Shown here piece after piece: positions 19,010-27,882 of a stretch of 64,000 nt of DNA. Origin of the DNA: Blastopirellula retiformator. GTDB lineage: Bacteria > Planctomycetota > Planctomycetia > Pirellulales > Pirellulaceae. Numbering within the stretch: the stretch's first letter is position 1; each line of letters begins with the position of its first letter. The position numbers were made by a program, and so were the translations under genes. The stretch spans positions 1,476,082 through 1,540,081 of the forward strand of contig NZ_SJPF01000001.1 of the NCBI RefSeq assembly GCF_007859755.1, in the 5' to 3' direction. Below the pieces are notes generated by a model that was not told the DNA's origin, made no database searches, and worked only from the letters and a program-made list of their open reading frames with translations.

Positions 19010-19687
19010 CTAGTGATGTGGTTCGTCAATGAATTCCAGGCAATACTTTTTTAAGATCGCGACGACCTGATCGCGTCTTTCCCATTCGACCGGGAACTCC
19101 TACAGAATGGACTCGCCGATTTCCAGCATGGTTGGGTCGCGACGACTCCAGCGAACGGTCGTCAGCTTTTCCCAGGGACTGAAATAGGCCCCCCAGAGGA
19201 TGCCGTGCTCGCGGAGCTGGGGATGCGGGAACGGGGAAACGCCGTAACCGAAGACCATTGCGGTGACGATGAACAGGAGTCCCATCTGCCCGAGCTCGGA
19301 GAAGGAGAAGGGGGCGTACACCGTTGGCAGGCTGCGCCCCCACAGGCCGGAAAACTCTACCAGGCAAGCGAACACCCAACCAAAAAAGCTGAGCCGCAGC
19401 GCCGCGATCGAGGTGCTCCAGGCGACTTTGTTGTTGAGGTTGAGCAACAACGCGCCGCTGCGGCGGTGCGCGAAATAGCGGGGCGCCAGCACCGCCGCGC
19501 CAAAAATGACGAAGCCGATCCCTAGGCTCACCAGCGCCGAAACGATCAGCGTCCACTCGTCCTGACCAAACCCGCGAGCCAGCGGCGCCATAATCCCGGC
19601 GACGACCGCCACGATCAACATCGCGCCTAGCAGATGCGCAATTTTAAATTGTGGTCCGGTCTCCGGCGTTTCTTCGTGCGTCGACAT
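19010..19687 (-). pseudogene. Minus-strand membrane family copy interrupted by an in-frame TAG
   Basis: The open part (complement of 19100-19687, 195 codons) has four hydrophobic helices followed by PQLREHGILW and PWEKLTTVRW. It ends at a TAG (complement of 19100-19102) exactly where its paralogues continue. Reading through that TAG in the same frame gives 29 more residues, with ERRDQVVAILKKYC matching RDQVEAILRERC of the next paralogue, and then a TAG at the complement of 19010-19012. This is a single nonsense change in an otherwise intact gene, or readthrough. A sequencing error is also possible. Confidence 0.75.
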
Positions 19688-19725
19688 GAGGCGAGATGCG
19701 GTGGATTTAGGGAAAGCGATGGTTG

Positions 19726-20424
19726 CTAGTCTACCGCCGACTCTTCTCCCGCGGCAAACAGTTTCGGGCAGCGCTCACGCAAGATCGCTTCGACCTGATC
19801 CCGATCTTCGGCCGGTACCTTCAATTCGTTCACGCCGTATGAGCCGATTCGCAAGACGTCAGGATGAAGCGTGCTCCAGCGGGCGGTCGTCAGTTTTTCC
19901 CACGGGGTTAGCGACAGTTCGATCAACAGGCCCTTTTCCCGCAGCTGCGGCTTAGGGTTGGCCGCTGTCGCCATGATGCCGATCGCGGTGATGGCGGCGG
20001 CGACGCCGGTGATCGGCAGCAAGTGCTGAAGCCCGAGCGGAAACTGCTGGTACGTTGGCGTTTGAAACCAGAATGAGCTCAACGCGATGGGAACGCCAAA
20101 GATCAGCATCAGTACGCCTTCGCAGCCGACGCCAGACGCTGCCCAGCCAGCTGCGGCAGCGTTGGCCGGCAGCTCAAGCAGCAAATCGCCTGATCGTTTG
20201 CAAACCAAATAGCGAGGGTAATACGTAATCAAGACGCCAACGGCGATTCCCAGAAAGCCACCGCCGCTGACCGCACCGATGACTAACCAATGGTTGCGAT
20301 TGAAATCGATCACAAACGGAGCGACCAGCGTGAAGGCGCCGCAGAGAATCGCGATCACCGCCAAGAGACAGCCGAGATCAAATTGCGGCGGCTTTTCGTT
20401 GGGCGGCTGGGGCGAGGTGGACAT
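19726..20424 (-). CDS. Membrane protein with C-terminal PW-x-L/RDQV domain (intact copy)
   Basis: This is the complete 232-residue reference member of the local minus-strand family. It has a polar N-terminus, four membrane helices (about residues 15-35, 42-65, 85-115 and 125-150), then a soluble domain PQLREKGLLIELSLTPWEKL followed by a core ending RDQVEAILRERC. The soluble part resembles small PH-like domains of DUF5673 type, but this is a weak recollection. Upstream and downstream genes on the strand are paralogues. The role is unknown. Confidence 0.75.
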   Translation of the reverse strand: MSTSPQPPNEKPPQFDLGCLLAVIAILCGAFTLVAPFVIDFNRNHWLVIGAVSGGGFLGIAVGVLITYYPRYLVCKRSGDLLLELPANAAAAGWAASGVGCEGVLMLIFGVPIALSSFWFQTPTYQQFPLGLQHLLPITGVAAAITAIGIMATAANPKPQLREKGLLIELSLTPWEKLTTARWSTLHPDVLRIGSYGVNELKVPAEDRDQVEAILRERCPKLFAAGEESAVD

Positions 20425-20456
20425 CGCTGGGCTGTCTGCTGCGGCTTTCGAGCAGT

Positions 20457-21131
20457 TTAGTCTTTGGCGTCATTGCTGGCGGTTTTGACGCGCAAGATCG
20501 CATCGATCTCGTCGCGCTGATCGCGGGAAACTTGAATCGTGGCGACCTGCATGTTTTTGGAATAGAACAGCAGCTTGTTCGGGTCAACGGATCCCCAGTT
20601 CCATCGCTGCAGCTGCTCCCAGGGGATGAACATAAAGCTATAGATCACCAGCCCGTTGTCGCACAATCGCGTTTGGTTGAAAGCCCGAAATTGCGAGCAG
20701 GCGTTAAAGGACATTTGGATCGGAATCAGGCAGTTCATGAGAAACCAGAAGTACAGGTTGGTCGGCGGGGCATGTTGCAGTTTGACTTGCATCAGGCCCA
20801 AAACCAAAACGATCGCGATCATCGAGGCGGCGAGAAAATAGTGAAAGAGTTCGCGAAACTTGCCGGTTGCAGGTCGAATGCTGATGAGAACGGGCCCCGA
20901 TTGGCGGCGAACAGCAAGATGCCGCCGTTCAAACAGCAGCAGATAGATAGCGACGCCGATCGCCATGTACCCAAAATATCGCAACATCGCCAGCCATTCG
21001 GTAAAAGTCCATTGCCGCAGCCAGGGCGCCGCAATCGCCAGCGTAATCGCCATGACCACGACGATGACGCCGGCGTGGCGAAGTTGGAATTGCGATGGGC
21101 GGTCGATTGGCTGGGAATCGGTGGTCGACAT
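20457..21131 (-). CDS. Membrane protein with C-terminal PW-x-L/RDQ domain (diverged copy)
   Basis: This 224-residue protein has the family arrangement: four hydrophobic helices, then LCDNGLVIYSFMFIPWEQL, and a C-terminal core with RDQRDEIDAILR. It has drifted more than the neighbouring copies. It is the first gene of the minus-strand series, 125 bp from the divergent plus-strand series. Function is unknown. Confidence 0.75.
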   Translation of the reverse strand: MSTTDSQPIDRPSQFQLRHAGVIVVVMAITLAIAAPWLRQWTFTEWLAMLRYFGYMAIGVAIYLLLFERRHLAVRRQSGPVLISIRPATGKFRELFHYFLAASMIAIVLVLGLMQVKLQHAPPTNLYFWFLMNCLIPIQMSFNACSQFRAFNQTRLCDNGLVIYSFMFIPWEQLQRWNWGSVDPNKLLFYSKNMQVATIQVSRDQRDEIDAILRVKTASNDAKD

Positions 21132-21256
21132 GGGGTTCCAGCGAGCATTGGCGCCGCCAGGATCGCGGTCGAGCCAGAGTTGTTTTACGTGGTGATTTCA
21201 ATATCGGTACAATCGAGCGAAAGGAACAGCGTTAACATAAGCGGGGTGGAGCGATC

Positions 21257-22192
21257 ATGCAAGAAATAGGCGGGGGGCCGCCGGTTGTCCCCTGGAAAAG
21301 ACGATGGACGCTGTTGGTCGCGCTAGTCTTGGCGTTTGCGGCGTTCAACTTCATCATGACCGGGCTCTGGCACTTGTCCGACGGGCGAGAGATGGCCTTT
21401 CCACATGGCGCCTACGTCGGGCTGTTTGTCGTGCAGATTGACCTGGTCGCCTTTTGGACGGCGCTTGGTACCGGGCGGATCATCGTCCGGCTCCCTTGGG
21501 CGCTGTTGGCGATTACGTTGGCCTACGTCATGCATCAGTCCGGCGCCAAGGTGTTCCTGCGGTACGACGTCTCCCTGGACCAGCAGATGCTGTTGGCCGC
21601 GATCTTGTTGTTCGGCTGGCTAGCGGCGACGCTGGGCCTGGCAGCCTATCGAGTGGTGACGCGGCGTTGCCTGGTGCTGCAGGGAACGACCGCCGAATCG
21701 TCGCGCAAATTCTATTTGCACCATTTAATCGTCGGTACGGCCCTGTGCAGCATGACGCTCGCGGTGCTCAATGCGTTTGGCTATCCGGTGACCCGCGTCA
21801 GGCATGTCGAGCCCCAACTGCTGTTCGCCCTTTGTTTCGCCGCCGCGATCAACTTGGTGACGATTGTGCCGGCGACCGCATTGGCGTTTCGTTTGTGGAA
21901 GATCTGGCCGTCGCGGTGGTTCGTCTTGGCCGGCATCTGCGGAGTCCTGACGTTGGTCGAAATGTTTACCTTTTGCGCCGTGTTGGGAATGCCTCCCAGT
22001 TTCCCACGAGCGCTGGTCTTTCTGGCCTTGGCCAACTTTGGGCAAGGGTTTGGTTTGTTGGGTGCGTTGCTTTTATTGCGAACCGCCGGTTACCAGTTGC
22101 AAACGGTCGACGGTCTAAGAAAGGAGATCAAACCTACGGACGAAGCGCAGCCGGCGACGGTCGACGCCGATCCGTGGACCGACGACGATTAG
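21257..22192 (+). CDS. Multi-pass membrane protein of the DPWT-tail family, copy 1
   Basis: This 311-residue protein has seven or eight hydrophobic helices. The landmarks shared with the next four genes are a first-half segment with VVQIDLVAFWTALGTGRIIV and RLPW, a middle segment FYLHHLIVGTALCSMTLAVL followed by N-x-FGYP, and a hydrophilic tail ending DADPWTDDD. No transporter or enzyme motif is recognised. It opens the plus-strand tandem array, with 18 bp to the next copy. Function is unknown. Confidence 0.77.
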   Translation: MQEIGGGPPVVPWKRRWTLLVALVLAFAAFNFIMTGLWHLSDGREMAFPHGAYVGLFVVQIDLVAFWTALGTGRIIVRLPWALLAITLAYVMHQSGAKVFLRYDVSLDQQMLLAAILLFGWLAATLGLAAYRVVTRRCLVLQGTTAESSRKFYLHHLIVGTALCSMTLAVLNAFGYPVTRVRHVEPQLLFALCFAAAINLVTIVPATALAFRLWKIWPSRWFVLAGICGVLTLVEMFTFCAVLGMPPSFPRALVFLALANFGQGFGLLGALLLLRTAGYQLQTVDGLRKEIKPTDEAQPATVDADPWTDDD

Positions 22193-22210
22193 CGACGAAA
22201 TGGGAAGCGG

Positions 22211-23125
22211 ATGCAGCGGCAAACGACCCAGCAACAACAGCGGACGGCAGAGGACAGGCTCTTGATCGTTGGGGCATTGGCGACGCTCCTGGGATTTTCT
22301 AGCCTGTTTGAGCCGATGTTGTACGACGCGGCGCGTGACGGCGGTTGGACGCTCATGACGTGCTTTCCGATCGGACTTAGCTTAGTCAAGGTCGAGCTGA
22401 TCGCGATCTATACCGGTATCGGCCCAGGGCGTTTGGGCGAGCGAATTGTTGTGGGGCTCGTCGCGGTGTTGGCGCTTTGCGTTTGCCGCGAGATGGGAAC
22501 TGCCGCCTTGTTTCGCCCTGATCCGCGCGAACGGGAATTTATCGTTCCACTCATGGTTTTTACCTGGGGGACGCTTAGCTTGGGTCTCTCTATATTTCGC
22601 TTGGTGGCCCCGGTGCGACTTGCGCACAACAGCGTCCCCGAGCCAATTCGTACCATCTTTTCTTTGCGGCGTTTGCTGGGCGTGACGGCGCTCATCTCGG
22701 TAGCGCTAACGCTGCTGGTTTGGTTGGATGTCCCCTGGCAGGCATGGAGCCTTTGGATATTGTTGGCGGCGGCCATCGTCGCCGCACTGGGGTTAATGAT
22801 TGTGATTCCGCTGATGATGATCCTACTGCGGCCTGTCTCGCAGCGGTTTTTCTGGCCGATTGCAAATGGGCTCCTCATCTTGGCTCTGTTCGGCATACCT
22901 TGGATCGCAATACTGACGTTTTGTTTGGGGAATGCAGGAGTTTGGCTCTTGCCGCTGCTTGCGCCGATTGTCGCGCAAATTGGCTGCTTGATCTTCTCGC
23001 TGTCGCTGCTCCGCCTGGCGGGGTATGATCTGCATGTTGACGATGTTCCAAAGTTGAGCGTCAAGGGCGTTGCGAAAAGGCGATTGACCGTGGAGATCGA
23101 GGATCCTTGGACGGAGGCAGAGTAA
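22211..23125 (+). CDS. Multi-pass membrane protein of the DPWT-tail family, copy 2
   Basis: This 304-residue paralogue has the same pattern of hydrophobic helices. The middle motif reads IFSLRRLLGVTALISVALTL, and the FGYP that follows in other copies is replaced. The tail ends EIEDPWTEAE. It is the most divergent intact member. A gap of 30 bp separates it from the next copy, consistent with one transcript. Function is unknown. Confidence 0.75.
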   Translation: MQRQTTQQQQRTAEDRLLIVGALATLLGFSSLFEPMLYDAARDGGWTLMTCFPIGLSLVKVELIAIYTGIGPGRLGERIVVGLVAVLALCVCREMGTAALFRPDPREREFIVPLMVFTWGTLSLGLSIFRLVAPVRLAHNSVPEPIRTIFSLRRLLGVTALISVALTLLVWLDVPWQAWSLWILLAAAIVAALGLMIVIPLMMILLRPVSQRFFWPIANGLLILALFGIPWIAILTFCLGNAGVWLLPLLAPIVAQIGCLIFSLSLLRLAGYDLHVDDVPKLSVKGVAKRRLTVEIEDPWTEAE

Positions 23126-23155
23126 CTCTTCAATCAAACGCCAGGGCGGAGCGAG

Positions 23156-24082
23156 ATGGCCGAGCTTGAACAACAGGAAACAACATCCCAAACCTGGGGC
23201 AGCTGGCCGTTGGTTGCGCTGGCGGTTGGTTTCTTCTCGTTGGATCTCCTGGCCGCCTTTCTGCTGGATTTGACGAATAGCTACGATTTTCCCATCTCGG
23301 CAATCCTGGTATTTGGATTGTTGATCGTGCAGGTGCACCTGATAGCCGTATGGACCGTGATGGGCACGGGAAAGCTGGTGGTGCGGTTTCCTTGGATGGT
23401 GTTGGCGATCACGTTGTCCTACGTCTTGTTGCGAGTCGGCGCCGAAACGAATAACGGCAAGCCGATGCCGCCTGATGATCAGACGCTGTTTGCCGGCGTG
23501 TTGCTGTTCGGTTGGCTGACGGCGGCATGCTGGTTTTTCTGCTATCGGGCGATTACCGGCCAACGTCTGGTTCACTGCCGGCAGTCAGAGGTTGGAGGGG
23601 CGAAGTTTTTTCTGCGACATTTGATCATCGCGACCGCCGTGTGTGGTCTGACGCTGGCGGTTCTCAATTGGTTCGGCTATCCCATCGACCGCGCATTTCA
23701 AATTGACCCAACTTTTATTATCGTTTTGGCGATCTTTGCGATCGTCAACCAATTGATCGCCCTGCCGACGCTGGTCGCCGCGTTCCGCTCTTCGCCAGGC
23801 TGGTGGGTCCGTTTGCTGATTTTGTTTGGCACAGCAGCAACGGCGACTGCGGCGGAATTGGCCGGCCTGGTGTTTCTGGAGGACTTTTACGATTCAATTC
23901 CTCTGATGTACGCCGTTTACTTAACGACAAACCTGACGCAATGCTTCGCGCTGCTGGGGGCGCTGCTGTTGATCCGCGGTTGTGGTTATGAATTAAAACG
24001 CGCGCAGCGGGCGACCCGCAATCAAGAAGACGAAGCAAGAGATCAAGCCGACGTCATCGATCCCTGGACGGCAGTCGAATGA
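23156..24082 (+). CDS. Multi-pass membrane protein of the DPWT-tail family, copy 3
   Basis: This 308-residue copy has VQVHLIAVWTVMGTGKLVVR in the first half, FFLRHLIIATAVCGLTLAVL followed by NWFGYP in the middle, and a tail ending IDPWTAVE. Its stop overlaps the ATG of copy 4 by 4 bp (ATGA), which indicates translational coupling. About seven membrane helices are predicted by eye. Function is unknown. Confidence 0.77.
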   Translation: MAELEQQETTSQTWGSWPLVALAVGFFSLDLLAAFLLDLTNSYDFPISAILVFGLLIVQVHLIAVWTVMGTGKLVVRFPWMVLAITLSYVLLRVGAETNNGKPMPPDDQTLFAGVLLFGWLTAACWFFCYRAITGQRLVHCRQSEVGGAKFFLRHLIIATAVCGLTLAVLNWFGYPIDRAFQIDPTFIIVLAIFAIVNQLIALPTLVAAFRSSPGWWVRLLILFGTAATATAAELAGLVFLEDFYDSIPLMYAVYLTTNLTQCFALLGALLLIRGCGYELKRAQRATRNQEDEARDQADVIDPWTAVE

Positions 24083-25044
24083 GTAGCGAGCCGATTGAGA
24101 TTCCGACGCCGGACGAAGATACGCCCGAAACGCCATCGCCAGGCGGCGAACTGCATATCGGCAGAGTTGTCGTGCTGACCGCGATCATTCTCACGTTCGC
24201 CGCCAACACGTTTCTGATGCCGATGGCCTGGCCGGGAGCAGGCGATCTGGGGACCGTCTTTTTTCTCGGCGCAACCTTGGGCATGTTCATCGTCCAGCTT
24301 GATGTCGTTGGACTGTGGACCGCGATGGGGCCTGGCCGCGTCATCGTGCGGCTGCCCTGGGGAATGTTGGTGGTGACGGCGACCTACGTGATCCATCAGT
24401 TGGGAGTTTACCAGTCTTCGCATTTTCCGACTGCCGAGAGTGATCGGATGTTGTTGTTGGGGACGCTCGTTTGCGGATGGTTGGCGATCACCCTCTGTTT
24501 TGCCGCGCTTGGGCTGGTGTGGCGTTGGCGGCTATTGCCGGAAGGAGCGGCGGCCGATGGCGCCAGCCGGTTTCACCTGTGGCATTTGATCGTGGGGACG
24601 GCGCTGTGCGGGATGGCGCTGGCGCTGCTCAACTGGTTTGGTTACCCGCTCGCCAGTTTGGCGGACGTCAATTGGATTCCGCTGATCTTGCTGGGAGCGA
24701 TCGCCGTCGTCAACTTATTGATGATCGTGCCGGCGCTGCTGGTCGCCTATGCAAACTCGTGGGCGGCGATCCGTCTGCTGCTGTTGGGCGGCTATTGCCT
24801 GGCCCTTAGCTTGGCGGAGTTTCTGGTGGTCGTCAGCATTCTGGGCTATCCGCCGGAACCGGCGAGATTTGGCGCGTTTCTAGTCGTCGCCAATCTAACG
24901 CAATGCTATGGTCTGATCTTGGTGATCTTTCTGTTTCGGCGCGTCGGTTATCAATTGCGCGTTGTCGACCGGGGGCGTCGTCCGGTAGAGAAAATGCCGA
25001 AGGTGGTGGTCGAGGCCGATCCTTGGTCGGATGACGAGGAGTGA
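24079..25044 (+). CDS. Multi-pass membrane protein of the DPWT-tail family, copy 4
   Basis: This 321-residue copy has a longer polar N-terminus (SEPIEIPTPDEDTPE), then VQLDVVGLWTAMGPGRVIVR, FHLWHLIVGTALCGMALALL followed by NWFGYP, and a tail ending EADPWSDDEE. It overlaps copy 3 by 4 bp. It is the best conserved member next to copy 3. Function is unknown. Confidence 0.77.
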   Translation: MSSEPIEIPTPDEDTPETPSPGGELHIGRVVVLTAIILTFAANTFLMPMAWPGAGDLGTVFFLGATLGMFIVQLDVVGLWTAMGPGRVIVRLPWGMLVVTATYVIHQLGVYQSSHFPTAESDRMLLLGTLVCGWLAITLCFAALGLVWRWRLLPEGAAADGASRFHLWHLIVGTALCGMALALLNWFGYPLASLADVNWIPLILLGAIAVVNLLMIVPALLVAYANSWAAIRLLLLGGYCLALSLAEFLVVVSILGYPPEPARFGAFLVVANLTQCYGLILVIFLFRRVGYQLRVVDRGRRPVEKMPKVVVEADPWSDDEE

Positions 25045-25047
25045 TCG

Positions 25048-25964
25048 TTGGAACGTGATGAAATGCACAGCGCGGTTTCAGAATCGACCTCCAATGAGAG
25101 AATCTAGCGGCTATCGCTATTGGCAAGTTTCTCGCCGCGCCGCTGGGATCCGATGTATTGCGGCCTAGTGGGACTCTTCTTGGTGCAACTCAACTTGATT
25201 GCGATTGGCGGGGCGCTGGGGCGGGGCCGTTGGCTAATTCGGATGCTGTGGTGCCTGTTGGCGATCGTGACGATCTTCTCCCTATTCTCGCTTGGCGCCT
25301 GGGTTCTCAACGGCGACCGGTTGAACTCCACCTTTAGCACCGCGATGGTCTATGGAATGGTTTTGAACGCGAGCCTGATCGGCATCGGGCTGTTGGCGTT
25401 TCGCGGCATGACCGGAAAGCGGCTTGCTTTCGGCGGAGCGGCGACGGCAACTTCAGCCAGGTTTTCCCTGCGGCAACTGATGGTCGTGACGGCGATACTT
25501 TGTGCGACGTTGGCCATGTTGGCCGCCACGAACTTTCAAGTTGGGAAGTTGCGCTTGTTGGAGTTTTCGATCTTGGTTCCGGCGGGGATCTTGGCGGCCA
25601 TGGGGCTGGCCTATACGATTCCCGCGTTGGGGATCGTGTTCCGAAAGCTGCTCGGGCGAACCTTTGGTTTTCGGGGATCGCTTTCCTCTGTTTCGTGATG
25701 ACGATGGTGTGGTTTTTGCTTGCTCTGGTCATGAATCCTCGGCTGGATCAACTGCCGATCATGATCCAGGTAACGCTCATTTTCAGCTGCGGACAGAGTC
25801 TCGGTCTCTGGCTGGCGCTATTGGCGGTTCGCGCCGCCGGGTTTGAATTGCGGACGGCTGAGAACGATCCGTTGGAGATTCCGCCGGAGTATCTCGCCGC
25901 CCGAGAAGCCGCCGCGCAAAAAGCGGCCGATCCCTGGACGGAGAACGAAGATCCAGCCAGCTAG
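25048..25964 (+). pseudogene. Decayed fifth copy of the DPWT-tail family
   Basis: A TTG at 25048 opens a polar N-terminus in the family style, but an in-frame TAG stands at 25105. After it the frame resumes with LVGLFLVQLNLIAIGGALGR, so about the length of the first membrane helix is missing. The frame runs on through FSLRQLMVVTAILCATLAML and stops at 25698. The family C-terminus (FLLALV through GFELRTAENDP, tail DPWTENEDPAS) continues in a different frame up to 25964, so a frameshift lies between about 25640 and 25690. Three lesions point to a pseudogene. A TTG at 25120 could still yield a shortened product. Confidence 0.75.
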
Positions 25965-26152
25965 CACCGCTATCGCTTCACGGCGGCGACAACCGTTTCA
26001 CCTCTTATTTCAGGCGCCGCGGGCAAACCTTCGCCAACCGGCGCAGCTTTCCTCAAGCCGATCGCTAGACTGCGTCGAAGTTAAAATTGATCCCCCGAGC
26101 TGCGCGCGCACTTGGGCAATAGCTGGCACGCATTCGTCCCCCAAGATTTGCG

Positions 26153-27040
26153 ATGGCGACCGGAACAGCCGACAACAACTCGAACCCTTCGCCGAAGCCG
26201 CGGCATCTGACGTGGCTCGAGGAAGGACTGTTCAATTGGATCGCCGATTGGGGCACGCTGGGGATTGAGTTCATCATCGCCGTCGGCGACATGTCGCTGT
26301 TTAGCTTGCGGACGGTGAAGTGGCTGTTTAATCGGCTGCCAAAACGCGAGACGCTGGTCCCCAACTTTTACCAGGTTGGCGTGATGAGCCTGCCGGTGGT
26401 GGCGCTGACCGGAACGTTCATCGGTATGGTGCTCGCCGTGCAAAGCTATTTCCAGTTCCGCCAACTCGGGCTGGAAACTCGGCTGGGTGCGGTGATCAAC
26501 ATGACGCTGGTCCGTGAACTAGGACCGGTGCTCGCCGCGACGATGCTGGCCGGCCGCGTCGGCAGCGCAATGGCGGCCGAGCTGGGGACGATGCGCGTCA
26601 CCGAACAAATCGACGCGCTCGACAGTATGGGGACCAATCCGATTCATTATCTGGTGGTCCCGCGATTTATGGCTTGCGTGATTTTAATACCAGCTTTGAC
26701 CGTGATGGCCGACTTCATGGGGTTTGTCGGCGGTTACTTTTACTCGGTCAATATCCTGGGGATCGATCAGCACTACTACATGTACAACTCCGAGCAGTTC
26801 GTGCAGTCGTGGGATATTTTCTATGGTCTAATCAAAAGCGTCTTCTTTGGCGGCACGATCGCCTTGGTCAGCTGCCATCGCGGGTTCCACTGCGAACCAG
26901 GCGCCGAAGGGGTCGGACGAGCGGCGACGGCCGCGTTCGTATATTCGTTCGTCTTTATCCTGGCGATCGATCTGGTGCTGGGGATCACGCTTGATTCGTT
27001 CCATAGCTGGATTTGGCCCGATCATAAAATGACGTTCTGA
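26153..27040 (+). CDS. MlaE/YrbE-type ABC transporter permease
   Basis: This 295-residue permease of MCE lipid transport systems has five or six helices. The family core SLPVVALTGTFIGMVLAVQ and LVRELGPVLAATMLAGRVGSA is clear, as is the later MGTNPIHYLVVPRF. It is followed at 8 bp by the ATPase and then by an MCE-domain protein, the standard order. These systems move phospholipids or sterol-like lipids between membranes. The N-terminal extension of about 40 residues is not unusual. Part of a three-gene operon. Confidence 0.93.
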   Translation: MATGTADNNSNPSPKPRHLTWLEEGLFNWIADWGTLGIEFIIAVGDMSLFSLRTVKWLFNRLPKRETLVPNFYQVGVMSLPVVALTGTFIGMVLAVQSYFQFRQLGLETRLGAVINMTLVRELGPVLAATMLAGRVGSAMAAELGTMRVTEQIDALDSMGTNPIHYLVVPRFMACVILIPALTVMADFMGFVGGYFYSVNILGIDQHYYMYNSEQFVQSWDIFYGLIKSVFFGGTIALVSCHRGFHCEPGAEGVGRAATAAFVYSFVFILAIDLVLGITLDSFHSWIWPDHKMTF

Positions 27041-27048
27041 GGTAAACC

Positions 27049-27876
27049 TTGCACGCCCGGTTGGAAGAAGGAAACGCAGAGCCGATTCTCGATGTCGATT
27101 CGCTGCATGTGCAGTTCGGCGCTCAGACGGTGCTGCGCGATATCTCCATCAAGATTCCTCGCGGGCAAACGTTGGCGATCATCGGCGAAAGCGGCTGCGG
27201 CAAGACGGTGCTGCTGAAGACGTTGATCGCGCTGATCAAGCCGACCGAAGGGACGGTCGTGTTCGACGGCCAGAACCTGCACAAGATCTCGGAACGAGAA
27301 CTGACCAAGCAGCGGATCCGCTATGGGTTCGTCTTTCAAGGCGCCGCGCTGTTCGACAGCATGACGATCGGGCAGAACGTCGCCTTTCCGCTAAAACAGC
27401 ATACGAGCAAGCCAATCGAAGAGATCCGCGAGATCGTCTTCAACTTGCTGGCCGACGTCGGTTTGCCTGACTCGATCGTCTGGAAGAAGCCGGCCGAGTT
27501 GTCTGGCGGGATGCAGAAACGCGTCGGCCTGGCTCGCTCGCTGGCGCTGAAGCCGGAAGTGATGCTGTACGACGAGCCGACGACCGGGCTCGACCCGATC
27601 ATGAGCGACGTGATCAACGAGTTGGTGTTGCGGACCCGCTCGCGTTATCCGGTGACCAGCATCGTGGTGACGCACGACATGCGGACTGCCCGGAAGACGG
27701 CCGACCGGGTGATCATGCTCTACCCGGCGAGTCGGTTGAAGGGAGACGAACCGCAGATCTTGTACGATGGTCCGCCGGAAGGGCTGGACGATTGCCAAGA
27801 TCGCCGCGTGACGCAGTTTATCCACGGCGAGGCCGGGGAGCGTCTGATGGAAATGCGCGAAGCGGCGAGGGCGTAA
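27049..27876 (+). CDS. MlaF-type ABC transporter ATP-binding protein
   Basis: This 275-residue ATPase begins at a TTG, with a GAGGT ribosome binding site overlapping the upstream stop. Walker A is GESGCGKT, the signature is LSGGMQKRVGLARSLAL, and Walker B is VMLYDEPTTGLDP. GGMQKR in place of GGQ is typical of MlaF. It energises lipid transport through the upstream permease. A C-terminal extension after the H-loop is about 30 residues long. Confidence 0.93.
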   Translation: MHARLEEGNAEPILDVDSLHVQFGAQTVLRDISIKIPRGQTLAIIGESGCGKTVLLKTLIALIKPTEGTVVFDGQNLHKISERELTKQRIRYGFVFQGAALFDSMTIGQNVAFPLKQHTSKPIEEIREIVFNLLADVGLPDSIVWKKPAELSGGMQKRVGLARSLALKPEVMLYDEPTTGLDPIMSDVINELVLRTRSRYPVTSIVVTHDMRTARKTADRVIMLYPASRLKGDEPQILYDGPPEGLDDCQDRRVTQFIHGEAGERLMEMREAARA

Positions 27877-27882
27877 GGCGAC

